From assembly GCA_030015575.1 (NCBI GenBank), contig JASDDO010000026.1, forward strand, positions 186,955,739 to 187,019,738: a DNA stretch of 64,000 nucleotides. The letters are read 5' to 3'. The notes beneath the pieces were generated by a model that was not told the origin of the DNA, did not search any database, and saw only the letters and a list, made by a program, of their open reading frames with translations. Shown here one piece after another: positions 23,951 through 36,410 of the stretch (within the stretch, counting starts at the first letter, position 1; every line of letters starts with the position of its first letter). This DNA is from Agapanthus africanus. Lineage: Eukaryota > Streptophyta > Magnoliopsida > Asparagales > Amaryllidaceae. A program made the translations under genes and the position numbers.

Positions 23951-24530
23951 CTCTTGACAAGATAGTTTTGCGCTTTTGGGTCAGGGGCTTAGTCACGTCT
24001 CTTTGCAAGACTCTGTGGATCGCCTGCATTTTGATTTCAGCTATCATGGCATTTTTTTGAACCAGCTTTAATGGCTCAAAAGAGTTGGCGATTTTCAAAG
24101 CCGGTCCAGCTTTAGTCGCGGAGTAACCACTTTCCTGGAACCTCACAAACTCCTATTGAGCAGGAGCCCTTGCTCTTTTGTTGGCTCTATATCTGAACCA
24201 TTTTTGCTTTAGTTTCTCAGTTTTGAGGGCTTAGCGGACATGTGCTTTCATGGTGGCTATTATAGAACGATTGACAGAGAGTCTGTAGAAAACACCTGAG
24301 CATGCGGTCGTCGCGGTCATCGCGGGGGCTTGCCCAGGACGTCTTGTGGTCACTTTCAAGTTGACAGCCTTACTCCCAGCTGGAGCGATAAAAATCCGTT
24401 TGAAGACAGATTTGCGCTTAGGCTCGGATGCCCTCACAACCATAATATTCGTCCTCCTTCCTCGCAAGACCGGCTTGTCCGTTAGGCTCACTGGATCCTC
24501 TGCGACAGGAGCGCTAGTGGCTGAAGAAAA
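23951..24530 (-). pseudogene. Unrecognised broken reading frame, distal part (split by E3)
   Basis: On the minus strand one frame runs through this block with two in-frame stops: TAA after ...KAHVR near 24231 and TAG after ...RARAPAQ near 24166. At its right edge it continues in the same frame into 45252-45530 once E3 and its TSD are removed. The translation is basic and Ser/Thr/Ala-rich, with pieces such as EPKRKSVFKR and TTRRPGQAPA, then QRDVTKPLTQKRK. I recognise no domain. It could be an old gene exon or part of another transposable element. LTR B truncates its left end. Confidence 0.4.
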
Positions 24531-26585
24531 TGTAAGTCCACGTTGCCCACCCCGGTGCTTGCAGGGAGGCGGAAACGTTATGAAAAATCGGAATTTTACA
24601 ACATTAGGCAACATGGACTATGTAAAGGAGGGATCTTTGCTAAACAAAACTAACTACAAAGCTAAAGAGAGTTTAGCTACTCGGAAAGGGGGTTATACCT
24701 AGGTCTTCAAGTCCTTCTCTTCTTGCTCCTTGGAGTGAAAGAACGGATCGTCTCGTCGCCTTCTCTTGCCGAAGAAAGATCCACCCGAGGGCCTCAACCT
24801 TTGGCTCCAACTTCAAACTGCAAGTAACTAAGGTGCTTGGTGTGCTAAACCTAGGACCTTAGAAAGAGTAGAGAGTATTTTTGAGGGTTTTATCTCAAGC
24901 TCAAGGGGTTCTCAACTCATGAGAGGGGAGAGCTAGAGAGAGGAAGAGGAAGAGAGAGAATGAGAATCATAGAATGAGATAGCTTTTTACAACCATAACA
25001 ATATAAGTGAATTAATCAAATTAATAATTTTAATCAAATGAAAAAGTTGATGGTTGGTTTGATGAGACAATTATCATTTCACATTAAATGGTTTTGCAAA
25101 GATCAAAGAGCATCTTTGATGTGTAATGATGATGGTCAAAGTTTCAACCATGGTCAACTAGTCAACCTTGGTCAACAAGTCAACAAACCCAACCATGACA
25201 CAATTTCATTTAATTAATATTATTAATTGATATATCACAAATTCATTAGGGTTTGGAAAAAGACGACTGTCAACTGTGCATACGCACCCGTTCCAAAACC
25301 CTAATGAAAATGCTCTTCCTCTGTCTCAAACAACTGTGCATACACACCCGTATTCGTGTCCGAGGAACACGAATACTATGAGATAAAACCAATCCCAAAT
25401 CATATACTAGGATCCGGCTTAAACCAAAGCCCGCTAGTATAAGCTGTCCGGACACCAAACGTGCACAAGAGCGCGGATGTGAACGAACCCCGTCGCAATA
25501 CCATGCGACCTCTACTCATTTTGCCTAAAGGCGAATAACCCTCTGTGTGGGACTCTAAAGACTCGACACTACGCTGGCAGTGGGTTTAACCACAGACCGC
25601 AAGCGGCACTAGCTGTACGTAACGGTCCCCAGGTAGATGCCGATAAGAAGACTGACGAGTAAAACCCATCTGAACTCCTACTGAGCCTGTATGTGACAGT
25701 CTCCGTACAGTCCGGTCTGTTCGTCTAAGAACATCGCATGGCGGGCCTAGGGGCGGTAAACGTCAGTCCCCTAATAGCGGTACAAGTCATGTCGGAGTGT
25801 AGCCCAGAACACCTGAGATAACACTGGAAACCTACCAGTCTATCTCGCTTGCCCTGGCCAGGGACTTTGTGTAATGGCTCTCCTAGACACAGCGCGATAT
25901 CAACCCCCAATACCGGGAGAGACGAATCCTGTCTAACCGTCACTGCCTCCAAGTGCTTCGGGACTGCACCCAAAAACTACCTGTTTGCACGACTTCTTTA
26001 AGCCGTGGTAGGGTAGTAATCAAAGTACTGTGGGAACACACTCGAGGCGAAGTGACAGTGTCAAGTCAACGGACTAAGCTGTACTCATGTCACCTGGGAA
26101 CTGATAACTGACGATAGGTATAATACCAACCAACAGTTTCCGACGAGTCTTGTCCAGTGTACTCGTAACCTAACGAGCACCCGCATACTATCCCAAGTAC
26201 GACGTACTGACGGCTGTGGGACAGACCGTCTCCCAAACTGGGATGAGAAGCGCATACGCTAGTCTACTCCGGAGTATCGATGCCCTGTCTCGATAGTCCT
26301 GCGACTAGGGACCTGCATAAGGATGTGCTTATGGATTACCCAGCCCCCACGAGTGTGACTGCCATCACAACGCTGGTAATCAAGCAAAGATCCTAAGGGC
26401 TCCACTAATGTGTAAAGGCGATATGCTAAAAGAAACACATGCACACATTAAAGCAGAAACAAACTAAGTAGCATACTACCATTTTGAGCAAGAATGTCAA
26501 TAGAAGGTGAATATCCCAAGCTTCCATCAAGTAATATACAATCCAGTATGATACAGTAATGGCCTCTAGGGCATATACACTAACA
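24531..26585 (-). repeat. E3 3' LTR
   Basis: This is a 2,055-bp LTR, TGTAAGTCC to CACTAACA on the plus strand. It is followed on the right by the minus-strand PPT (revcomp of atcttccacttgcac, 26586-26600) and the RNase H end of the polyprotein. It pairs with 43188-45246. Confidence 0.92.
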
Positions 26586-26599
26586 ATCTTCCACTTGCA

Positions 26600-29500
26600 C
26601 TAAGGCCATGTACTGGCGTATCGAAGACCTATCATCTCGATCAGCCGCTCGAACTGAGTCTGGGCTAAGGCCTTGGTGAATGGATCAGCAGTGTTATCTT
26701 CCATAGCAACTCTCCGAACCTCGATCTCCTGGCGACCCACGATCTCCCTGATCAGGTGATACCGCCTCAAGATGTGCCTGGACTTCTGATGGGACCTAGG
26801 TTCCTTCGCTAAAGCTATAGCCCCGTTGTTGTCGCAATACAGAGGTATTGGATCAACAATGGACGGAACCACCTGAAGTTCTATCAAGAACTTCTTCATC
26901 TAGACGGCTTCTTTTGCGGCATCTGCAGCAGCGATATATTCCGCTTTCATCATCGAGTCAGCAACGGTTTCCTGTTTGGAACTCTTCCAACACACCGCCC
27001 CTCCATAGAGGGTAAAGACATAACCCGACATGGACTTAGAATCATCCTTGTCACTCTGGAAGCTGGAGTCAGCAAAGGCCTCGATCTGGAGGTCTTTTCC
27101 GCCATACACCAAGAACATCTCCTTAGTCCTTCTCAGGTACTTGAGAATGTTCTTTACCGCTATCCAATGTTTCTCCCCAGGGTTTGACTGATACCGGCTT
27201 ACCACACTCAGTGCATAAGCTACATCTGGTCTGGTACACAACATCGCATACATTATAGAGCCTACCGCAGAAGCGTAGGGTATAATTGACATGCAATCCC
27301 TTTCCAAATCAGTTTTGGGAGACATCTCTTTGGAGAGGGTGATCCCGTGACAAGCCGGTAGATTACCGCGCTTGGAATCTTCCATACTGAACCTTTTTAG
27401 TATGGTGTCGATGTACCTGGACTGTGAGAGTCCTAATATCCTCTTGGATCTATCATGATAGATCCGGATCTCCAGAATGTATGAGGCATCACCCAGGTCT
27501 TTCATGGAGAACTTGTGTGACAAGAACCCTTTGACAGATTGTAGCATAGGAATGTCATTTCCTATCAAGAGAATGTCATTCACGTATAATACGAGGAATA
27601 CAACAGTTCTTGCTACAAATCTACTATAGATGCATGGTTCATCTGGATTTTTGATAAAGCCAAATTCTTTGACCGTCTCATCAAAACAGATGTTCCAACT
27701 CCGCGATGCCTGCTTTAGTCCATAGATGGACTTAAGCAACTTGCACACCTTTCCGCTGCTCCCACTCTGAATGAAACCCTCTGGCTGGTCCATATAGACA
27801 CACTCCTCCAAATTTCCATTTAGAAAAGCGGTCTTTACGTCCATTTGCCAGATCTCATAATCGTGGAAGGCAGCAATAGCAAGAAGGATCCGAATGGATT
27901 TCAGCATAACCACTGGAGAAAAGGTTTCATCATAGTCCAAGCCAGGTCTTTGACGGAAACCCTTTGCAACAAGTCTAGCTTTATAGGTCTCAACCTGTCC
28001 ATCTACACCAATCTTCCTTTTGAAGATCCACTTGCATCCTACGGGTTTTACCCCATCTGGAGCAATGTCCAACGTCCATACTTTGTTGGTGTACATGGAC
28101 TCTATTTCGGTCCGCATTGCATCCAGCCATTTTACCGAGTCAACGCTCTGAATGGCCTGTTGGAAGCTAGTCGGCTCATCACTATCAATGATGCAATCCT
28201 CTCTATCCCCGTCTATGAGAAAACTATATAATCTCTCAGGCGGATGAGACTGCCTACTACTTCTGCGGAGCGGCGTAGGAATGTCCTGATCTTTCGAACC
28301 CTCCGGTTCTACTAAGCTTTCAATAATAGCTCGTGGTTCTGGAATTTCTTCCAGTTCTATTGCGCTCCCACTTATCTGTTTTTCCAAAAACTGAGTTTCC
28401 AAGAAGTGGGCATGACGAGAAACAAAAACCTTTTGTTCCTCTTCGCAATAGAAGAAATATCCCTTGGAGTTCTTTGGATATCCCACAAACTTGCACTGTA
28501 CTGAGCGTGCCTCGAGCTTGTCCGCATGCTGCTTTTTGACAAAAGCTGGACATCCCCATGTCTTAATGTGATTAAGATAGGGTTTCTTCCCACACCACAT
28601 CTGATATGGTGTAGTAGGCACAGTCTTAGTTGGAACTCGGTTCAAAAGGTATGCAACTGATTCTAGCGCATATCCCCAGAATGATCGCGGTAACTCAGCA
28701 TTACTCATCATGGACCGTACCATATCCAATAGGGTTCGGTTCCGTCTCTCCGATACACCGTTATGTTGCGAAGTGTATGGAGGAGTAAGCTGAGAGAGAA
28801 TTCCATTCTCTTTTAAATAATCCAGGAACTCGGCACTCAAGTATTCACCACCTCGATCAGATCTCAGTGTCTTGATACTTTTGCCTGTTTGTTTTTCTAC
28901 TTCATTCTTATACTCCTGGAATTTTCCAAAGGCTTTGGATTTATGTTTCATTAAGAAGACATAACCGTACCTTGAAAAGTCATCCGTAAAAGTAATGAAG
29001 TAAGAATAACCGCTTCGTGTATGCGTAGACATTAGACCGCACACGTCGCTGTGTACGAGTCCCAAGAGCTCGCTCACTCTTACTCCGTGTCCAGTGAACG
29101 GAGTCTTTGTCATCTTTCCTTTGAGACAGAATTGACAAGTTGCATATGATTGATATTCGAACGAATCCAAATATCCTTCTGTATGTAACTTCGTCAACCT
29201 TCTCTCATTGATGTGACCCAGTCTACAATGCCATAAGAAAGTCTGATTTGTTTCTGGAGACTTTCTTTTGTGTGTATTCTGGACATTGAAAATCTGTGGT
29301 TGGTTTAATACGTATATACCATTGCTCAATGTACCTGACCCAATCAGAACTTGATTAAGGTGAATGTTTTCAACATTACTTACAAACGCAAATTCATAAC
29401 CTTCTTTAGAAACTAAAGATACAGAAATGATATTACAAGTTGCATTGGGTACAAAAAAGCAATTACGTAAAACCAAAACATGTCCATCTGACATTCCCAG

Positions 29501-30550
29501 GTGATAATCCCCCACGGCCTCAGCATCCATACTAGCTCCGTTTGCAACTTTGAGGGTCATTTCACCTGCTTTCAAAAACCTACGCTTTCTCAACGTCTGC
29601 AAAGAATTACAGATATGAGATCCTGATCCAGTATCCAATACCCAGGACGTAGAGTTTATTGATAGACAGTTTTTAATAACATACACACCTGAAGCTGAAG
29701 CCGCAAGCTGCTTCAGATCCTGTGTTCTGGCTTTCCAAGCCCTGCAATCTTTCTTCCAGTGTCCACTCTTGTGACAGTAAAAGCATTCTTCCTTATCCAC
29801 AAGCTTCCCCGCTACCTTTGTTGCTTTTGCCTTTCCCTTCGTATCCACTTTACTAACACCGCTCCTTGGTTTGGCGGGGGTTTTCTTCTTCTTTCCCTTG
29901 GCTTTCGCCTTGGACCTAGAAGAGGAAGATCCTCCTACAAACAAAGTGGATGTTTCCCTACCTTTCTGTAGGGTGCCCTCTGCACTCCTCAGCATGTTGA
30001 GGAGTTCTGAAAGTTCAGCTTCCTTTTCTTGCAAGTTGAAATTCAGGATGAACTGGGCGTAAGTGGAAGGAAGGGACTGAAGAATCAAGTCCGTATAGAG
30101 CTCATTCTCCAACGTGGTCCCAAGGTCCGCGAGCTCCTCTATGTAGCCAATCATCTTAAGCACGTGTTCCGCTACCGATGATCCGACGGCCAATCTTGCC
30201 GAAAATAACTTCTTCGACACTTCGTATCTGGCGATACGAGATTGCTCTCCATACAGTTCTTTTGTATGGAGAAATATGGATTCGAGGTCCATATTCTCGT
30301 GCCTCCTCTTATGTTCGTTGTCCATAGAGGCAAGCACGAGGCACTTGGCCTTCGCGCAGTCAATTTCCCAGGTCTTACGGATTTCCCTATCCACGACGCT
30401 GGTTTTGAGACCTGGGACAGGGGGAGCTTTGGTGGTAAGAAGATACCCCAACTTGTCATAAGTGATTGCCATTTTGACATTCCTGAGCCAATCTTTGTAG
30501 TTTGGCCCTGTCAGTATGTTTTTATCTAGTAGTAACTTAAGTCCAGTCAT
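26600..30550 (-). pseudogene. gag-pol: E3 gag-pol polyprotein with one stop codon and a mutated RT active site
   Basis: This is a single frame of about 1,316 codons from ATG at 30550; the open frame extends six codons upstream without an ATG. Gag comes first (about residues 1-290, with the GPNYKDWLRN region near the start and a CCHC knuckle CFYCHKSGHWKKDC near 256-269). Then come protease (DTGSGSH near 306), integrase with HHCC and D-D-35-E residues, reverse transcriptase and RNase H ending ASTWP. Two lesions are visible. The RT motif YVDD reads YVND (codon at 27578-27580). A TAG at 26900-26902 replaces the Trp codon present in E1 and E2 within RNase H. Both are consistent with G-to-A/C-to-T decay. 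The pyrimidine tract plus CAG at 30563-30565 precedes the start and may be a splice acceptor. Confidence 0.92.
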
Positions 30551-31338
30551 GATGTTTGGTCGCTGCAATTAGGAGAGAGAGAAGAAACACTTTAGCATGA
30601 TACTCTTGCAAGTTTAGAGTGGTTTTTAATTTGTCTAAACAGGATGGCTCCCACTGTCTCTCGAATCCCTCCTCAAATCATAAAGGAAGAATTAGTCAGG
30701 ATCAATCTCACCGTACAATACTTGCTTAACCGTTCAGCCAGGCCAGTGTCGGTACTTCGAGGGAGGTTTTCCAACGCTTTCGCGAAGTTCCTTAATTAAG
30801 TAACCACTTTTCCCTGGGGGCGTAGCCCCGCTAACACCTTTCTAGACACCTACTTGGTTTATAGCATTGATCGTTAAGTGAGAAATTTCTCGAGGAGTAG
30901 CATATACTCACAGTAGGATCGGGATCCAAATATCATCGCGTGACAAAACTGAAAGAATCCTACCAGAATCATCACACTCCAAATGGTATGCAACACTAGC
31001 AAGTTTCAGTTCTTTTGAAACTCCCGATGTGGATTTTTGCCCCATGCTCTTATGACCTTGACTTTGGCCAAAATATCCTAAGTCACATGTCAAGTTCTAC
31101 CCGTCATTCTCCAGGTTAATTTGAGCCCACCCGCACATACCCTTGACTTTGGCCAACATGGTAGAACGACTATCCCAAACCAACACATCTATCTATACTG
31201 CACATGAATACCCAATAGCTACCAATCACTATGCCTTGACTTTGGCCAACATACATAGCTTGGATACTTATTGACCATTCATGTGAAACGACGGAGGGCT
31301 ACGAATGGTTTTGGCGAAACCGTGAACGTAGTGAACTT
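30551..31338 (-). other. E3 5' leader, gag-proximal part, with three stem-tetraloops
   Basis: No gene is present. On the minus strand three hairpins TTGGC-CAAA-GTCAA lie at 31236-31249, 31144-31157 and 31058-31071. The first is enclosed by CTATG/CATAG. They match the three hairpins of E1, E2 and E4 in number, spacing and stem, but with a different tetraloop. E2 interrupts the leader at 31338 (TSD aactt 31334-31338). Confidence 0.7.
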
Positions 31339-33553
31339 TGTTAGTTGTATGTATGCCCTAGAGGCCAGTATTGTACAGATTATGTATATTATATTGGATG
31401 CTTGGACATATATAGAGATGACTTTCTTGCTCGATATGATAGTATGCTATCTGGTTACTCTTTATCTTAACATGTACACTAGTCTCTTTATACTGTCTTA
31501 TAGTTACATGTTGGTAAAGCCCTTAGGATATGTACTTGACTACCTGGACTGTGATGCAGATCATACTAGTGGGGACCTGGTAGTCCATAAGTACATCCTT
31601 CGAGGTCCCTAGTCGTGGGTGTATCGAGACGGGGCATCGATATACCAGAGTAGACTAGCGTATACGCTTCTCGACCCATGTGATGGGCGATGGATGATCC
31701 CATATCCATTGGTGTTTGACATCAGAGATGGTATACGGGTGCTCAGTGGAGACTGGGTACACTGGACGGACTCGCCGAGAACTCCCAGATGGTATTATAC
31801 CTCACGTCAGATGGCAGTTCTCAGGTGACACTTGTGCAGGTTAGTCTGTAGACCCGAGATCGTCATAGAGTCTTGTGTGATTCCCACTGTGCTTTGATCT
31901 CCACCTTACCACGTCCATGAGGGCGTGCAAAATGGTGGTCTTTGGGTACAGTCCCGAGTCACATGGAGGCAATGAGCGATAGGAAGGGTTTCGTCTCTCC
32001 CGGTATTGGGGGTTGATGTTGCACAGTGCTCGATTGGCCGTAGCAGGGAAGTCCCTGGCCAGGGCTGATCAGAGATTTGCTGGTAAGTGTTACCAGTAGT
32101 TTCTCGACCCGTTACGAGCCTCACATCGGCACGACTTATCGGGTTATTGGGGTCTGACGTTTACCACCCCTAGACTTGATATGCGACATATCAGACGAAG
32201 AGACCGGACTGTATGGTAAGTGTTACTGGTCGGATTCGCAGGAGTGTGAGCGGGCTAGCTCGTCGATCTTCTGATCGCTCAATACCCGGGTGGCCGTTAC
32301 GTTTAGCAGACCGCTTGCGGCTTGTGGATGCTTGATATGATCATCATCTGCTACCGGCGTATTGACGAGTCTTTAGAGTCCTACACAGAGGTTTCCTGGC
32401 TCAAGCGAAACGAAATAGGAGCGCATATGAGATATGTGCAGGACCGAGAGTAATGCGTGTATGTGATACCGTATTCCATTCTCGCGATATATGTATCAAA
32501 TGGTTATATTCGATATAACCTAGTTATCGAATCGAAGATCGATTCGATAAGCCGATACATTGAATACTAGTCGGTCATGTGCGACATGACCGGATCATTG
32601 AATCAAGTGTTGATTTAATGATTTAATGTATAATTATATATTTGATATATTACTTTACATTAACTAGTATTGGTTCACTTTAAACGGATTTTTCTCACTT
32701 GGATTGCACATTGTATATGTGATATACTTTTGTGCACTTTTTTGTATCATGTTTGATGATACTTGATCATATGGTTAAGTGAATAGAATTAAACCATGGT
32801 TATTATGATAATTAGGGTTTTGCATATTTAGTTATTCATTTATTTGTTTATTCATTTATTTGGATAAGTTTAAGATAAGAATGGTGGCTTTATTTGTTTT
32901 ATGTTGAAGATTCATGAAGCTTTGACTTTGCTAACCATTCTTGTCTTCATGCTTAACCCTAACCCACTCAAATGACCATGGTTTATTCTCTACACTTAAC
33001 CCTAGTTTAAGTTATGATAAGTATTGATTTTCTATTTCTTTTGATATAGAACTTATCATAACCATCTTCTTCTTCTTCTTCTTCAAGCTTGCTACATCAA
33101 TGGCAACTTGAGATTTAGCGAGAGAAATCCAAATCTAAAGTGAACCCACCTCCTATTTCTTCATCCTCTACCTCTTGCCAAGTGGTTTTGGGTGTTTTCT
33201 TCACAAGTTTCACTACTTGGTGATGTCGGAGCTTGAACTAGTGCAACCTCGACGTAGATCGTCTTTGACACGAAGCCGACGAACTATTCCGCTCACTTCT
33301 CCGATGAATCCGTCGCGAGAGTCCGAGGTTCGTGATGGACAGCGAGGGGACGACCACATGGAGCTAAGCAAGTGGAAATCCGGATCTACAAAGGTTGTAA
33401 CATCTAACCTATAGTTAAATAGTTAACTAGTTTTCCGTTTCGCCTAGAATTCTAGCAACGATCCATAGTCTAGGGTTTCTCGGCACCATTTTTTTTGAAA
33501 TTGGCTTGTTCGATGCCTTATGAGACCTCTTTAGGGTGCCTAGGAACCTTTCA
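31339..33553 (+). repeat. E2 5' LTR
   Basis: This 2,215-bp LTR (TGTTAG to TTTCA) pairs with 39671-41885. It shares the ATGCCCTAGAGGCC start block with E1. The AT-rich stretch near 32627-32650 may include promoter elements. ORFs within (for example 31619-31828, 33175-33414) recur in the 3' LTR and are not genes. Confidence 0.93.
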
Positions 33554-33554
33554 C

Positions 33555-33567
33555 TGGTATCAGAGCC
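33555..33567 (+). other. E2 primer-binding site
   Basis: TGGTATCAGAGCC lies one base after the LTR, complementary to initiator tRNA-Met. Confidence 0.92.
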
Positions 33568-33755
33568 TAGCTAGAGCCTTAGGCGAAGTCTAGACGCGAT
33601 TTGAAGCCCGAACGAACCCGAAACCCTAAACTTATCTTGCTCTCTGGACTTTTTCCAAAAAGTAGGACTTTTCAATATTAAAAATATGCAGAAAAATAAG
33701 CAGGAAATTATAAGGTTTACTGTGAAATTCATGAGTGTAATTCTACTGTTCAAGC

Positions 33756-33796
33756 GCGGATCCGCGGCATGAGCATGGCTCATGCGGCGGATCCGC
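33756..33796 (+). other. E2 leader stem-loop (CCGCGG hairpin)
   Basis: The arms are 33756-33774 (GCGGATCCGCGGCATGAGC) and 33778-33796 (GCTCATGCGGCGGATCCGC). They pair over 19 bp with one mismatch at the same place as in E1, with a 3-nt loop. It lies about 190 nt after the PBS, as in E1. Compared with E1, the changes in one arm (AACC to ATCC, AGAAG to ATGAGC) are matched in the other, which supports selection for pairing. Confidence 0.75.
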
Positions 33797-36410
33797 GGCC
33801 GTACGGACTAATTATTTAAAGAATTTTACACAGTAATCCTTAATTTCCAGTGGTGATTTTCCTGGGTGTTTTTAATGATTATTCAAGAGTTGAATTTTTT
33901 TGGTTGCTTTGGGGATTCGGTGTTTCGATCGGGGTATCAAAATTTCGTCTTTGTGTATTTCCGGATAATTTTTAGAATATGTTAAAAAGTTCGACCGGAT
34001 ATAAATACCCAATTTTTCCCCTGTCGGGAAATTTCCAAGTGTTGGATTTTTCCGCAGCTTAACGACGTTCTAAGTAGTGCAAGTAACGCGATGGACCTTC
34101 TAGAAGACAAAAAACCTTAACTCGATTATGTGACCGTCTTGAACTGCCCTTTGAACCTTCGGGTTTGGGGCAGTACGGCGTGCCACATGTGAGGCGTTGG
34201 CTTGACCCTTCTACGGCTGGACCGTTGGTACTGAGGCACGAACTGAATGTTGTTAGACTTATTTCATGTGTTGAGCTGTATCGGGAAAACTTGGGTATTC
34301 GACTGTTCGATCGGAAAGTTTAACATTTTCTGTTTATCTGGAATGTGATACAATAATTGGAATTCACAAACAGTTATGAGATAACTGGATGAATGTTATA
34401 AATCTAGCAGTTTAGTCCCATACGATATTGAAAAGAGTTTTCGATAATGAGACTAAAATGCGGGGTTTGTAACTGTTAGGCATGTGATGTCTAAAGAGGT
34501 TGCGGATTCCAATTGTTGTAGTTTTACACTTTCTTTTCTGTGACCGTAAGTGTAGTATGTTCATATCGCCGGTTTCGTTGCTATACATCAACGACAATTG
34601 GGGTATGCATACTTACTTACGTTGATGACATGTGATGTTATGTGTTGCTGGATATGTTATATTGGATCGTCGTATTCGAATAGCCGGGGGTTTTTATGTG
34701 AGATGAGTGTTTTTCATTTTCATTCATGTAAAAACTTGTATGTAATATTCTTTTATTTGGGGCACTTCCAGGTAGCGGAAGTTGTCACCCTTTGTATATT
34801 ATTTACTTTTCCGCATTAGGATAGACCCAAGGAGGGGAGCACAAATAACCGGGTTCTGGGGTCCAGTGGGAGACCAACTCGAGGAGTCGAGTCCGGGTCT
34901 CCTAACCCTAGAATTGGCAGGGTTGCTTGCCGCTCTCGTAGGGGTCTAGAGGTGTGGGATTGGCTATTCATCACGACTGTGGAATCCGTGTTTTATACTG
35001 GCTCGTATTGAAAACACGGACGTCCTAGTATATCCAATATTTCATTTGTTTATTCTGCTGCGATATCTGTGATGTGACTCTGTGATGGATATAGTATATA
35101 GTATATATGATATATTATATAGACGTTACTTATGTTTTACACCCGCGCTAGCCCTGCCCTGCTCTGTCGTTAGTTACCTAACCTAACGGTGCACGAGGGG
35201 ACATCGAGGCGAATGCGGATGGCATAAGTGTACGTCATATCTATCTGTGATGTTTAGGTATTTAAATGATGGGACTTCATTAATGTGATTAATGAAAGAA
35301 AAGAAACCTAAGATGTTGTGGAATCAGATTTTAAACAAAACAGGTAGCTACAGTTCTTGCTTTGCACAGCGGTATATATGATATACCCTGCACCTTATTC
35401 GATGAGGAAAGGACCGAGATCCCTTCACCGGGAGTGACTCCTTTAGAAATAACTGGCAGATGCTACACACTCGGTTTGCTTTTGACTGCTTTTAGGTTTT
35501 TTCTTTGCACAGCGATATATATGATATATCCCGCACCTCATTCGACGAGGAAAGGACCGAGATCCCTTCGCCGGGAGTGACTCCTTTAGCAAAACTAGAA
35601 AAGCCTCAAAATCACTCCATTTCAAAACTTCATTTGATTCTACAACGATATCAAGTTCATTACGCAATAGGTTTTCAGAAAAACCTGCGTAGCCCTCCGT
35701 CATTTCAGATAGGTTACATATAGTATTCGTGCTACATTTGTTGGCTTTCGTCAAGGTGTAGTGTGCGGTAGCTATGTGTTGTTTATCTGCTGCATATGAT
35801 GCGACTGGATTAGGGTAGTCGTACGGCTTTGTTGGCTTTCGTCAAGGGTCGTGCGGGTGGGTTTAATTCAGTCAAGAAATGTACGGGTTGAACTTGACTA
35901 GCGCGCTGTGGTTTGTTGGCTTTCGTCAAGGTCATAGCATTCTAGGGGCAAAAGCATTATCGGGAATTTCAAGTGTTGAAATTTGCAATGAGATTGCATA
36001 CCTTCTATGAGATAGTTGGATCCCGATACCCACTGCGAGTAAGAGTTACTCCTGGGAGAGTTTTACACATTGCAATTAGCTGATCAAGTAGGTGTCTAGA
36101 AAGGTGTCAACGGGGTTACGCCTCTGGAAAAACGAGGTTTACATTAATTAGGTTCGTGCGAAAGCACGGGGGACCTCCCTCAAAGTACCGACACTGGCCT
36201 GGCTGAAAGATTGGCGAACTTGTAGTGTGTAATTAATCCCGGCTAGTCTTTCCTTTTAGGGTTTGAAGGAAGATTTGATAAAAAGCAGTGGGAGCCATCC
36301 TGATTAGATAAGATAATAACCAATCTGATCTTGCACGAGCATACGCTAAAGTGTTTTCTTCTCTCTCTCTCCAGGTAGCGACCATTTCATGCCTTAATCA
36401 AGATAATAAT
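33797..36410 (+). other. E2 5' leader: duplicated module and three stem-tetraloops
   Basis: No gag or other supported gene is present. The module of about 143 bp is repeated from 35361 and 35504. Hairpins TTGGC-TTTC-GTCAA lie at 35741-35754, 35832-35845 and 35916-35929. Outer stems surround two of them (CTAC/GTAG at the first, GCTGTG/CATAGC at the third). A pyrimidine tract ending in CAG (36372-36374) precedes the ATG. Small ORFs here are not conserved in frame between E1 and E2. Confidence 0.7.

Noticed and set aside
24346..24702. 118-codon plus-strand ORF
   Set aside because: It crosses from host sequence into the E3 LTR and is antisense to the better-supported minus-strand frame.
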